This document shows positions 50,101-61,451 of a stretch of DNA of 64,000 bases, in pieces. Position numbers and translations under genes: made by a program. This stretch comes from Mugil cephalus (taxonomy: Eukaryota; Chordata; Actinopteri; Mugiliformes; Mugilidae): contig NC_061786.1 of NCBI RefSeq assembly GCF_022458985.1, positions 3,209,501 to 3,273,500 on the forward strand. Direction: 5' to 3'. Under the pieces are notes generated by a model. That model ran no database searches. It was not told the DNA's origin and saw only the letters and a list, made by a program, of their open reading frames with translations. How positions within the stretch are numbered: position 1 is the stretch's first letter; each line of letters begins with the position of its first letter.

Positions 50101-50701
50101 GCAGGAGGACAAACAGTCAGCGGGTCATCCTCCACTGACAGATGTGACCGCTGCTTCCAGCAGAGGAACACCGGACCACATGGAGAATTACAGGAAGAAT
50201 CACATCCTACAGCTCTGAATGCAGCACAACACATACATGGGTGCAGCATACAGTCTGATCTGTAAAATGAAAGCTGCCCCTGGTCCACCTCCAGTATTTG
50301 TAGTTGTCTACACTCTTCTGGCCATTTACTGGCCTGTAGCATTAATTCACTATAAAACCCCCTGCAAGTTGTTATGCCATGATTGTCCCAACATCAAAAA
50401 CATAACATAGCAGTTCTACCCCACATGTGGCTGTGACTATAGAATACCTGTATATTTCTGGTTATTTGCTGCTATAGTGAAAAGAATTCTGCATCTGCAA
50501 ATAACACTTCAAATATATATGAAGTGTTATTTGTAGATGCAGATATATGCAGAATACATAGCAAGTCTAAATGGGCATATACTTTCTGTCTGTATGACAG
50601 TCAGCAGAAGGCAGCTGATTTACCTTGGTGGTCCCAGGCCCCATCTGGCTCTCGCTGTCAGAGTAGTGGTGGTCTTGGGGTTCATTGCTTTTCTCACACA
50701 T
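47180..50701 (-). CDS. Unrecognised gene or remnant with tandemly duplicated R/S/P-rich exons
   Basis: Minus-strand exon-like units with good acceptors (TCTCTCACAG) and donors (GTGAGT): 48360-48248, 48114-48001, 47858-47745, 47589-47524 and 47403-47299. The last four are all phase 0 and read as peptides such as RDLEEPPQKRHRERSPSPQ, LSPHLSVSGLQTKR and PEKSAPVPTVWKLSPEPSEQ. A possible first exon, 50701-50624, is also phase 0, starts MCEKSNEPQDHHYSDSESQM and has donor AAG|GTAAATC. Exon 48360-48248 is 113 nt and out of frame, with the shift inside a C-rich tract. A possible last exon opens at an acceptor near 47207 and reads into the TG microsatellite. No known domain. The repeated short N-terminal exons recall those of fish NLR genes, but no NACHT or LRR follows. 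May be dead. Confidence 0.4.
47299..48360 (-). repeat. Five-fold exon+intron tandem duplication
   Basis: Each unit of about 210-260 bp contains the exon and an intron of shared sequence: TGGTTTTCACCAT near the donor, then GAACTGTTCTGTCCCAGC-like, GTGGTCCCTACACATGTG and TATTCAACCTGTTCATCTCT before the acceptor. Both intron and exon parts are recognisable between units, showing duplication of whole units by unequal exchange. Confidence 0.8.
48480..50620. other. AT-rich stretch, possible large intron of the minus-strand locus
   Basis: No coding signal was recognised on either strand. A poly-T run lies at 49868-49884 and a strong foldback at 50488-50543. Short open frames at 48529-48711 and 50073-50342 show no family resemblance. 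Confidence 0.5.
50488..50543. repeat. 24-bp foldback with 8-nt loop
   Basis: Left arm 50488-50511 (TCTGCATCTGCAAATAACAC, then TTCA) and right arm 50520-50543 pair with one mismatch, which would be a G:U pair in RNA. The loop is AATATATA. It could be a small-RNA hairpin, a tiny foldback element or chance; nothing in the sequence decides. Confidence 0.85.
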
Positions 50702-51367
50702 CTACAATAATTTAGATGCAATTCAGGATGGGGTTCTGTACAACTACTGTTTATTCTGTCATAACTAAGCATTTTATACATCTCTTATCTCAGCCTTCTG
50801 AACTTACTGATGTTACTAAATGAAGCCATGAATGTTGGCTTCATATTGAAAAAAATGAGAAATTAAAGATGAACTCAATTAAGGATGTTGTTATTGCGTT
50901 TAAAAATATATATTTCAGATTCACATGATTAGTAAAACGCTTGTTTTAGCTCGTGCTTAATAATATTTTGCTGATAAAAACTTGATATTGCCTCAAAGTC
51001 AGTTGTTGGAAGCTGTGGAGCAGTAGCTGCTATAAATAAACAAACAGATACTACCCAAGTATCATGTATCATAACACTGCTAGCCGGCTAGCCGCTTCCC
51101 CTGGTATGACAGGCCGCAATAATATAATATATAATAAATAAATATAACATTTAAAATGATATGAATATTCTCACCATTGCAAAAAGGTAGCTGGTTGGCT
51201 CGCTCATTTTCAAAGTTGAACTTAGTTCCAGACTGATTTAGCAATTGTTTTTTAAAGCATATGAACGTAAAATGCACTTTCGAACATAAATGCTCTCCAT
51301 AGCAACCGGCGGCCGGCCTCAGAGCAGAATATGGGGCACCGTTATCAAGTTATTAACATTAACATGT

Positions 51368-51460
51368 CATCCTGCCGTGTTGTAGGGTGCCAGAATCAGA
51401 GTAGGACGGTTAATAGCTCCAAACTGAATTTTTATTGTGCAACAGTTGTGGGACCTGTGG
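51368..51460 (+). pseudogene. Possible THAP-domain N-terminus remnant
   Basis: ATG-led reading MSSCRVVGCQNQSRTVNSSK then LNFY resembles the start of THAP zinc fingers (CxxxxCxN...FxxFP). It soon hits a stop (after VVGPVG), and no clear continuation of the finger follows. The similarity is short. Confidence 0.3.
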
Positions 51461-51823
51461 GATAAATTAAAGAATTATCTCATCTAATAAAAACAAAAGG
51501 ATTGGACCGTCTGAAATGGCGAGACTTCGATAGCAAGTTTCATTTACTTAATATTTTGCTGAACATAACAAAGTTAAAAACATGCTATTTCATTAGCCTC
51601 GTAGCCACTAGCCGTGATCTACGGAAGCCCTGGGCCACGGATTTACATATCCCCCCCGCCCCGTTTTCTCGTGACAACGAGTTTATTTCCGCTGTTTTCT
51701 CGCTGTGCTGATTGGTTCTGAGCTGGTCACATGTGTCATTGGCGCCATGTTGGATACATCTAGCCATTATTCACCCATAGAGAAGTGGCAATAACAAAAT
51801 AAAATTGGATTAAAAGTTAAAAT

Positions 51824-51940
51824 ATGCCACAGAGCTCAGCCTACGGCTCCAGCACAGGATCGGGAAAACGGGGGAAACTCGAAAGTTGTGACAAGATAAA
51901 AAGGAAGAACTGGTCAACTGATTTCTCCCAATTATGTGAG
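51824..51940 (+). CDS. Possible first exon of an unidentified or HMG-box gene
   Basis: ATG followed by 39 in-frame codons, MPQSSAYGSSTGSGKRGKLE then SCDKIKRKNWSTDFSQLCE, ending at a donor GAG|GTAAATG in phase 0. It lies 2.3 kb upstream of the HMG-box pieces on the same strand, with GC-richer DNA just before it (51640-51720). Linkage to those exons is a guess; no domain is recognisable. Confidence 0.35.
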
Positions 51941-54142
51941 GTAAATGTCAATGTCTTTGACCTTTGTTAAAATTTCATATAGGAAAAATAAAGTCATACC
52001 ATCACGAATGTATTGAATTAAGTTAGAAGTTAACCAAGCCTTATGCTAGCCAGTTATCTATACTAAAGCCTTAGAAAAATAGCAGCTACCGTCATATATA
52101 AGTTACTGTGAAACTCGTCTGCATGTAATTAATGTTTATATAGTCAAATTTAGTTGACACGTAACTTTGCCTTGGTTTCTACTAAGTTATTATGGCTAGC
52201 GCGCTAATGCTATAATGATAATGCTAAACACAGGAAGACTAGTGTAATCTTCACTATATCTGAGTGTTTAGAACACAGCTCCCTGAGTGATGAGACAGTT
52301 GGACTACAAAGAATTTTACAGGCTCATTTATGATATTTAAAGTAAGTAGACGCTGGGATATTTCAGTGAGGCCCTTTTACATATTGACAGTAGCTAGTAA
52401 TCCATTACTACAAGAAATCAGTCATCCATACCAATGTCACTAATAGGAAAAAATAAACATCCTCAAAATAAATATACTGCCAAAACTATTGAATTTGTTT
52501 TAAAATCTTCCACTCCCTCCTCCAAGTAACATATTCACTCAACTTAAAAGATTGTTTGTTAGATTTTTGTAGAATAACCGATGTTCCCGCACATGATTGT
52601 CACTGTTGTACTTATATGAGAGTACTACTGGGCAGCTCAATTAAGAACACTGTTGTTTTACTTCACAGAAAGAGATGCTCTTCTCTGGAACTAAATGGAG
52701 GAACTCCAGCTAAGCCCGTATACCTGTACTCAGCAAGTACTAAAATCCTTAAAAAGAAAACAAAAATCCCTGTTGTGAATACTATGATATTAGTGTTGCA
52801 TCAAATTAAAAAATATGAGAGAAATGCCCTCTCTCTCTTTCTTCAATCGACTATGGGAAAATGACTCCTTACTTGTCCTTACTTTCATCTTATTATTTCA
52901 CACGCTGTTTTCATCTCTTTACTTTTTCTTTCTCCACTCTCATCTTTTACTCTGCCTCATGTATTGGTGACTTAAACTCACCAGCTCTGGTGCAAGCAGG
53001 GCCACAGCCAGAGAAGTTTGTGACATGTGCACCGTTGTGGTGTTGGTGCTCTAAATTTGAGGGCGCCCCCTCCCTATCACTGAGCTGTAGCGCAGTCTGA
53101 CCCCTCCTCACCTCTCCTCTCTCCTGCACAGCCAGCGGTGTGACTGCCGCTTGTTGGTGGCCAGACTCACAGACAGTGACTCACTGCCACACACACAGAG
53201 TCCTGATTACCCTGCACTTAATATCTGAGACACTGCTTTGGGATTATTAGCTATGAAGCTCTGCTGAGTCTGAAATAGGTTTGATGTGGTTCTGTTTTTA
53301 TTTCGTCAGCATTAACTTATGTACTCACATTTAGATGCTTTTTTTCCTCTGTGCCATGTGTAAGTTGGTTTCATATGAACTCAGCCACAGGTAAAATCCA
53401 TCTCTGCTGTCATTTACAGTGCTCTGTCCAATGCAGATCAGAAGTGACGGTGCCCGGCGCCTTCCAGAGGTCTGCATGAAGTTTACCATGACAACAAGAT
53501 GAAGATAAGACTCACTGTGCTAAAAAGTATTTCCTCACTCCTTTCAGTAATAGAGACAAAAGTGTTTCAAGTGTGTGTGTGTGTGTGTGTGATGAGTTTT
53601 CCTGATGTTTCTGATTCGGTTATTTTTATTAACTGCAGCTAACCAGCTCACCAAACCTTCAAAAGATGTGGATTTCTTTCTGTCGTTATTAAGGAAACCA
53701 TAAATAACATTACCGGGAAAAACTTGCTTGACGCTGTCCTGTCAATAGATGAGGACACAACTAGCTACCCTCCACCTGATGCCCTGCCTTCTTCCACACC
53801 AATCACTGTTTCTGGCCAAACTTTGCCACCTAATCTCAACCAGTTAATAGCCTGAGTGCTGAAAATGGTGGCTGCATCCCTGTTTGAGCGGCTTCATGCT
53901 GCTCCCTCATCAGCTGCTGGCTGTCCCAGAGCTATGTGTTAAGGAGCCTGCCTCCCTACCCACCAAGGACCACTTGGTCCCATGCAGGCTGGTTTGACCC
54001 CTGCTGATTGGGCTGCACCTTTACCAGTAACAATGAAGTTAGCTCTTCCTCTTCTGGTAAGAAAATATTCGCCTGACTGTTATTTCTTTACCAGTAAAAA
54101 TATGATGCTAACAAGTATTTTTCTTTCTTTTGTTTATTACAG

Positions 54143-54548
54143 TACCATGCCTGAGCACACTGCAGAGGAGACAGAATTGAAAGACTCTCCTGTCTCTGCT
54201 GCACCTTCAGTGATGTAAGTTAGCTTTGGCCACTTTTGTTAAGAATGTCCAGCTCTCTGTTCATTGTCTACCCGCATGAATATCATGTCATGTCTAACAA
54301 GTCTCTTTAATCACAGTGCAGTTCCCGAGCACGATGAAAAGCAGGTTGGGGGTGGTGCCAGTCCCCAGTTGTGGAAGGACATTTTGGGAGCAGCATCCAA
54401 CTACCCTCCTCCTACATCTCCACCTTCATCTGCTCTGGTCTGTGTCCTTGGGAAACAAAACAGTGGCCAACTTCAGCCAATGGAAACTCAGAGCTCTGAC
54501 TGCCATCCTCAAGTTGGCCACTGTACTCCCATCATGTACCAAGGACAG
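54143..54548 (+). CDS. Two exon-like segments upstream of the HMG box
   Basis: Segment 54143-54214 (phase 2; MPEHTAEETELKDSPVSAAP) ends in GTGAT|GTAAGT. Segment 54317-54548 starts at TAATCACAG and continues in the same frame (VPEHDEKQVGGGASPQLWKD ... TPIMYQGQ) to CAG|GTCACAG. Low-complexity Pro/Ser/Gln-rich content suits the region before a TCF/LEF-type HMG box. A 70-nt stretch separates it from the HMG exon; removing it shifts frame, while reading through keeps it. Confidence 0.45.
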
Positions 54549-54618
54549 GTCACAGTCATACAGTCTGTTTTTTTCTATTGTTCTGCCTTCATTGATTGTT
54601 TTTCTGTTTTTGGCACAG

Positions 54619-55209
54619 AAAGAAAGAGGAATGACCAGGATAAAGGTGATCCCTACATAAAGGAGCTGCTAAATGCCTTCATGGTGTATCATAAGGAGCA
54701 GAGGCCTTATATTGCAGCTGAACTGAACATCAGTAATAGTGGTAAATGGAACAAAGTCCTGGGACAAAAGTTTTGCTTAGTGTACTCTTACTTTTACACA
54801 AACCATATTTATCTGAACTTAACCATAGTTTGGTAAAGTTCTTTTGTTTGCATAAGAGACAATTGTGTGTCAGAGTGTGTACTAACAGTGTGTTGTCTTC
54901 TGTCTACAGTGGAGTTCTCAATCACCAGAGGAGAAGGCCAAATATTATGAAGAAGCAGAGAGGGAGAAGTTGGTCCACATCTTAAAACGCCCCAACTGGT
55001 CATCTAAGGACAGTTATGTACGCACCCTCTGCTCATGTTCAACTCCTTCATGGTTAAACCGTTACACTTAAAGATGAAACGTGGTCACTGAAAACAGCCT
55101 TTACTTTATCAGCTGGTATCAAAAGATGGAACGTCTAATGTGGCTATTTTTTTTTTACAGGGCAAAAAGAGAAAGAGAGATAGGAGGAGGATTCAACCTG
55201 GTGTTGAAG
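54619..55209 (+). pseudogene. TCF/LEF-type HMG-box exons with a damaged splice donor
   Basis: Three exons give a sequence-specific HMG box plus basic tail. 54619-54770 has YIKELLNAFMVYHKEQRPYI and ends VLGQK. 54910-55017 reads WSSQSPEEKAKYYEEAEREK through NWSSKDSY. 55161-55209 reads GKKRKRDRRRIQPGVE. Exon borders (before the conserved W and after SY) coincide with those of LEF1/TCF7. At the first border the sequence is CAAAAG|TTTTGC, with no GT at the in-frame position; using the nearby AA|GTTTTG shifts frame into a stop. Either the gene is dead or a base was lost recently (or in assembly). No beta-catenin-binding domain was found. Similar stand-alone copies are familiar in fish genomes. Confidence 0.7.
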
Positions 55210-55332
55210 GTAAGATCAAAAGGATTAATTGTACATTCCACCATTTTATTTTAAGACACAAAAAGCAAATGAAAGAAGGTTGAAGGTAAGCGAATATTTC
55301 TGTGGGTCATGTTAAATGTACTGTGAATAAAT

Positions 55333-55815
55333 AGACTAGTGCTTCTCAAACTCTTTTGGTCATTCCTCACTTTGAACAAGGGGGAATTTTCAAGCCCCAC
55401 CTGACATAATCGACCCAACAAAAATCCTGAGAAATTACAAATTTTTAAATTTATTGAACAAGCCCAAAGTAATATTAAACTTCATAACAAATCAAAAATC
55501 ATTAACACCAAATAACACAAATGTCAAAAGAACATGAAAGTGCAGTTGTGCAATCACTTCCTTCAAAATTCAGAGTCAAAAGTACAGAAAATAATGAAAT
55601 ACTGACAGGTGAGCAAGTGATTTTTTCCTGCATTAGTGGCTGTAGTGAGCCTCTTTTCCACTGCACATCTTTTCAAAACAAAGGAACAAGCTTGATACTG
55701 CCACTCTTAAATCATATTCAATGTTGAGCTGGGATCTGTACTTTGTCTTGACCAAAGCAACACCTGAGAAGCCCATCTCACAGAGATAAGATGTGGCAAA
55801 AGGTAGGACATGCAG
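55333..55815 (-). mobile_element. hAT (ZBED5-like) transposase 3' fragment
   Basis: Minus-strand 55805-55640 reads PFATSYLCEMGFSGVALVKT then KYRSQLNIEYDLRVAVS, the hAT C-terminal dimerisation block as in ZBED5/FAM200-type transposases. Downstream the element appears to end near 55333 in the minus-strand sequence TTTGAGAAGCACTA, similar to hAT termini. The rest of the transposase is absent. Confidence 0.7.
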
Positions 55816-55829
55816 ACAGCTCTCTAAGG

Positions 55830-58325
55830 CTGGATTTCCACCAGACGCGACCGTGCTACGTGCCTCTACAGTTGATCGTGGCAGTGAAGTGAAGTCAGTG
55901 TGAGTGTTTCCACCAGGCGCATTTCAGGAGCATCCCAGAAGTGTGATGCTGCAGCACACTGCTAAAAAAGCACTGAAATAGACCCATACCTGTTACAATG
56001 AGATAATTAACTTGAGATAATGAGATAAATAACTTGTGATCACAAGAAAGCGTAAAAAAATAATATATGAACGTATGGCTGCTCTGTAAGCGACCGTACG
56101 TACTGCAAACACGTTTTATTCCACAATTTTCAAAAAAAAGCCCACACATATTGCTTTTTTCTGTTTTTTTATATATCTTGGGAAAACAGCTCTGTTTCCT
56201 CTAGATCTCAACTTAATCTATCTCATTATCTCAGGAAAACACACTCTCGAGATCTATATTTAATAGATAGATACCATCTAGATAGATATAGTTCCACTGT
56301 AGGTTTAGTGTGTTCCTCCCCATGTCAGTATTTCAGGAGCCTCAATTAATAGACAACTGCACATATAATTGTTAAGGAAAAAGAGCGAGAAAGATAATGT
56401 CAACTAGTGTTTACATGCACACTTACAGTCAGTGTATTATTGTATTTCTGGATGTTCATATTATTCAAGTGGCCATTTGAACACCACGAGGACCGGCTGT
56501 CTTTTATCAGATTATTGCAGTTGTCAATTCAATTCGAGTAACTTCCCCCCGAGGGGTCATTTAACAGCACAGTGATTATTATTCTGCATATATTAATACA
56601 CTCAGTGAAATAAAGTTCTTTACACCTGTTCCATACATTCATATTCTGTCATGTTACTGTTTAATAGTAATAGTGAGTATGTAAAGACATACTTTGGTGA
56701 ATGACGTTCATGTAATTTCTCTAAATTCAAATATCATATAATTAAAGTACATATTTTATGAATAATGTATTATTATATATATATATACTTTATTTTACTG
56801 AAACAGCATTTGATTTACACAACATTATTTCATTTTCAAAACAGCAGTTCATTCTCAAAACAATAGGTTAACTTAACTTAATTACATGCAACTATTTACA
56901 GTACACAGGGCCATAGCTGTTTTAGGAAACACACTGTTGGTGGTGATTGGAAGAAGAGAGGGTTGGACGTCTGGATGGGATGAGGGGTGGACAGACGAGT
57001 TTAACCCAAGCTCTGGAGGTTAGGGAGAGCGATTTCCAACTAAAATGGCAACAGACAGCAGCAGAGTAGAAAATATTTAAGGTTTGGCATCAAAGACACA
57101 AAATAGTAGTAAGATGCGCTATTATCATATTGAGTCTATAGCTTAAGTTGCTGCTTGTTAGCCTGCATGTGCTGAGTTTCACTGATCACTGTCTTATGTT
57201 CCCGCATCTACAGTTTAAGGGCGTATTCACACCAATCTCGTTTAGTCCACTTGAAACGGACGTTTTCTCTGGTGCAGACCTTTTGGGTAGGTGTGAATAC
57301 AAATCAGCGGTGCAAATCTGGTGCAGACCATACTTTCATACAAGGGGGATCTTTTCAGGACAACAATACCTTTTAATTTAATAATGTCTTACGGAAAAAC
57401 TAACCCTGCCTTTGAAACCACCAATACGACATACAAAAGCCCAACATGAGTGTAGAACGTCCCACATTTAAATAACAGAAATAATGTCCTTTTTTACATT
57501 TGGAAATTCAGAATAATTCCAAAACCAATGAAAAAACTTAAAGTTGCCCCATTCAACCCACTCTTAAATGTTTAATGTTTACATAATATTAAATTTGTTT
57601 AACTTCACAGCCACCAATGCCGTGAAGTTAAACAAACTTAATATAATCCATTCGCTGCAGGTGTCTAAAGGAAAAGTAAGTAAGACAGTTTTGTCTGCAG
57701 AAAACAAGAAAAAAATTAAAATGTGCGATTGATCGCTAACTGGTATACCAGGAACAAAAGTCGTCCATTTCATTCATTCATTCTGGCCAAGTCGCAGAGA
57801 GAATGAGGCTTTACCCGGACTCCGAAGCAGTGTCGGCTTAAAGTGAAAAAACTTCGCCAAAGATCCGTAGTGATACCCTGCTTCGCTCCAAACTGGAAGT
57901 TGGCTGACATCACTGTGGAAAAGGGTCTCATTAATTATCTCGAGATAACGAGATAATTAACTTTTGAGATGTTGTGAAAACAGAGGAAATTAACTTGTTA
58001 TCACGGGAAAATGAAAAAAACAATATGTGAACCCATGGTGACTTAGGGCTTCCGTATTTATAGTCCATAGTCACTATGTGGAAAAGGAAAATATGTCCAA
58101 ATTAATCCATACAATCCATACATATTTATTTAGATATGTTCACTGATATTTTCAGTTGAATTGTCACTTTTCTGACACTGTTTCAACATAAACTGAACAT
58201 TAGAACAGCCATGAAGCTAAGGTTTATTGCAGGATTATTACATTCGAATGGTTTGTGTTCGCTTTGTACCTAATGAACTGGCAAGGGATAGTGTCTATTT
58301 CCCATGTGCTTTCTCAAGTTGCAGT
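55830..58325. other. Repeat-rich spacer
   Basis: No gene seen. Two similar 70-80 bp blocks with GAGATAAT motifs and a following AATATATGAACGTATGG-like stretch occur at about 56000-56100 and 57930-58070 in the same direction, perhaps the ends of a degraded element. Near 57218-57320 is a GGGCGTATTCACACCAA block typical of fish MITE ends. A foldback is at 57586-57644. Confidence 0.45.
57586..57644. repeat. 23-bp foldback with 13-nt loop
   Basis: Left arm 57586-57608 and right arm 57622-57644 (GTGAAGTTAAACAAACTTAA, then TAT) are complementary with one mismatch. It lies in AT-rich non-genic DNA. Size and near-perfect pairing are like the foldback at 50488-50543, but the sequences differ. Confidence 0.85.
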
Positions 58326-58560
58326 TCAATTCAATTCAATTCAGTTTTATTTATATAGCGCCAATAACAATACAAATCGTCTCAAGACGCTTCACAAAAA
58401 CCAGCCTGCACCCTCCAGAGCAAACCTGAGGGCGACGGTGGCAGGAAAAACTCCCTTTTAACAGGAAGAAACCTTGAGCAGAACCCAGCTCATATGGAGG
58501 GACCCATCTGCCGAAGGCCAGCCGGTTAGAAACAGAGAAGATAGAGAGAAAAGAAGAGCA
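58326..58560 (-). mobile_element. L2-type LINE or SINE 3' tail
   Basis: On the minus strand it contains GAGCTGGGTTCTGCTCAAGG then TTTCTTCCTGTTAAAAGGGA and ends GGCGCTATATAAATAAAACT followed by GAATTGAATTGAATTG. This is the abundant fish L2/Maui-type 3' tail shared with SINEs. A related copy is at 60470-60680. Confidence 0.75.
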
Positions 58561-59787
58561 GGAGAAACAAGATAAACAAACTTCTGTCATAGATACATAC
58601 ATCAAGCAGAAGGAAACATGTAGGGTCTATTAATGTAACACATAGCTGATGATCTGTGACAGTGCATTGAGCTCTCTCGTCCACACACCACACTTTTTAT
58701 TCTCACCACTAACAGCTAAGAAACTTGGCTTGAACTTTGGCTGAAGAAGTTCAAAGTGTCATATTAATAGAATAACACCACCTGATCTCTTTGAATTTGT
58801 GCATGCTTCACCTGGTCTGATCACTGCCCAAAATCTGTAGCCATTTTCATGTGAACCTATGTATGATCTCATGAGTTTGAGAAACATTTTAAACAAGAAG
58901 CTGTTATGGCCTTGACATGGAATGACCAGAGCTCCAAAGAAAGAAGGTTTACATAAAAAGGCAAATATAGCCAGCAAACTAAGACTTGGTGAGCTTCAAC
59001 AACAAGACTGTGATGACCTCTGAGGCCTCTCCGGGTGTTCCTCCTATCAGCCTCTGATACAGGTGTCAGAGCCAGTTACTAACCAACACTTGTAATGTCA
59101 CTGTAACACCAGTGGGGATGCAGACGCCGTGACAAAGCTCTGACATGTAAGATGGATGAGAAAGAGTTTAGATTCTGCACTGTTTCTGGGTCATTGTTCA
59201 CATTGATGTAAATTAGTGTCAAAGACCTTGATCATTTCCAAAGGCCAGATTACCCAGAGGCTATCCTTCCGTTGAAGCAGTACTCAGATGACACTCACCA
59301 GAGGATTGTTAAAGCAAATCCTGTTATAAACATGTTTGTTCCTGAAATTTCCAGTAGAACATTGCTCACTAAAACATGGCGTGAGAACTAAGTGGAAGTC
59401 AGAAGTCATATCGACTTAAAAGAGGACCTTTGTCAGCATCAAATCAAAACTAGATTGAATGTCTCAAGGGGCAGTTAATAGAACTCTAATGTACTCTGGG
59501 GAATTGCGTTATTTGTGTTTATTGTAGGCAGATTAAAGGACCACGCCATTTATGGACAGATGTCACATCAGGCTTGGTTAACTTTGAGATAGAAAAGGAA
59601 GTTCATCACAGATGTACTACGTACTAAAATAAAGAACAAGATGTTCTAAGAAATATTTCTGAATCACCAGAAGCTTTTTATAACACTGTCAGCAGGCTAG
59701 GGCAACACAGGTAACCTCTCAGGGTGTTTCTGTCATTAAAGTAACAGGCAGACCATAGACCAGTAACAGACAGATTTGGAGAGCTTC

Positions 59788-59790
59788 ACA

Positions 59791-59843
<53 letters not shown>
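59788..59843. repeat. (TTTC)n microsatellite
   Basis: About 14 uninterrupted TTTC units. Confidence 0.95.
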
Positions 59844-59846
<3 letters not shown>

Positions 59847-60469
59847 TGTTAAATCAAAACTGATGCACAATGGAAACACGTTCACTTGTGGTTTCAGACA
59901 TCTTTAATACACTGTAGTTCCAAGAAAGCAATAGTAAAACGTTTACTCCGTCTTCAAGCTTTTGTTGCAATTTGCTTCTGTGACCACACGAGGGCTGCAA
60001 ACACTCATAATTTGATAATCAAACCCTCACAGTGAAACTTCCTTATCAGAGACGTAAGACGAGCCGGACCTCTTTAAGGGGGAAATTCACATTGTAACAC
60101 AATTTACATTTTCAACAGTGATTCTAATCGTCTTTCCAGCCCAGTGCTCTGGTGTAGGGATGCTGTTTTACATCTCAGTTGTGAGACTTGTCTTTCTCAC
60201 CATTAGTTTCAGTGTACCATTAAATTTGAAGCATTTTGTTTAAACTAAAACTATAGGTGATTTTTGAGTTCATTGTTCAAAGGTTAAAATACTTTTACAA
60301 CCGAATACGTTCATGTTCACTTAGCAGCATGTAGCCGTAGCTGAGCTCCTAGCATATGTTTTAAGGACAAGATGGAGACTTTATGCTCACCTTATATGGA
60401 TAAAAAAAAAAATACTGTATGCTGTATACACAACCCTTACATTTAATTTCAACTTCTATGGTAATTATT

Positions 60470-60680
60470 CAATTCAACCATATGTGTAAAGCATCATCAA
60501 CGATACAAATTGCCTGAAGATGCTTTGCAAAATCCAGCCTGAGTCCTCCAGAGCAAATCTGAAGGCGAGTGTGGTAAGAATAACTCCCTTTTAACAGCAA
60601 GAAATCTTGAGCAGAACCCAGCTCAGATGGAGGGACCCATCTGATTGAGGTCAACCAACTAGAGACAGAAAAAGAGAGAG
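60470..60680 (-). mobile_element. Older L2-type LINE or SINE 3' tail copy
   Basis: On the minus strand it reads GAGCTGGGTTCTGCTCAAGA then TTTCTTGCTGTTAAAAGGGA, the same tail as 58326-58560 but more diverged, and its A-rich end is degraded. Confidence 0.7.
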
Positions 60681-61445
60681 AAGAGAAGAGGAGGAACAAG
60701 TAAATATTATACCTGACTAAAGCATAAAAACTGATGGTGACACAAATTCAATATACAGCTGATGATGTTACGTGACAGTTTGATAATGAATATAAATAAA
60801 ACTGTTAGTAACAGGTGTGGTTATATTACTGGTATAATGATTTAATATAAGGGGTGTAATATTACACTGAATTCTGTGCACAAGCGCATATTATTTAAAT
60901 AGGGATTACTGTTCAGTTCAATTCGAGTACAATCTCTTGGGTGAACTCAAAATGTTCATGATACTATATGTATCACATGAAACAAAATGGATGTGTTTTA
61001 TTCTTTACAGTTTGGTAGCTGCACTTTAGCAGTGCTAAAAAAAACATGCAGTCTCAAGCAACTGTCCCACAAAGCGCACTACTTCTGGTTCTTTATTATC
61101 AGCATTTTAATGAAAACATGATGCTTTCTAGCTCGGTCACCACACACTCTGGAAAAATTATGCATTCACATGCAATGATGCCAATAAAGGACACGTCTCT
61201 ATTACTAATTCTTTAAAAGCTTCTGTGCCTGAAACAATAATGGGATTTTCATTGGGATGATTTTAGCTAATACATACCTTGGAGTGTGCAATGTAGATGG
61301 TGTTTGTGATTCTTCCTGTGCATAAAATATATCAATATAAAATATATTTAGCATGCTTTGACAGCTCTTTTCTTAATGAATATCAAATCACAGTCAATGG
61401 GGATTGAAGGAACAAAAAAGGACAATTCCAAGTTGAAAATGATTT

Positions 61446-61451
61446 TTTATT
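61446..61451 (-). terminator. fosl2: Candidate polyadenylation signal of fosl2
   Basis: AATAAA on the minus strand about 2.2 kb beyond the stop codon. The stretch 61452-63676 has no gene and is read as the fosl2 3' UTR; FOSL2 mRNAs are known for long 3' UTRs. Confidence 0.45.

Larger units (their letters stand above)
58560..61425. other. Spacer before fosl2, no gene recognised
   Basis: AT-rich DNA with a TTTC microsatellite (about 59788-59843) and the second L2-type tail. Many short open frames are present, none with family resemblance. Confidence 0.6.
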
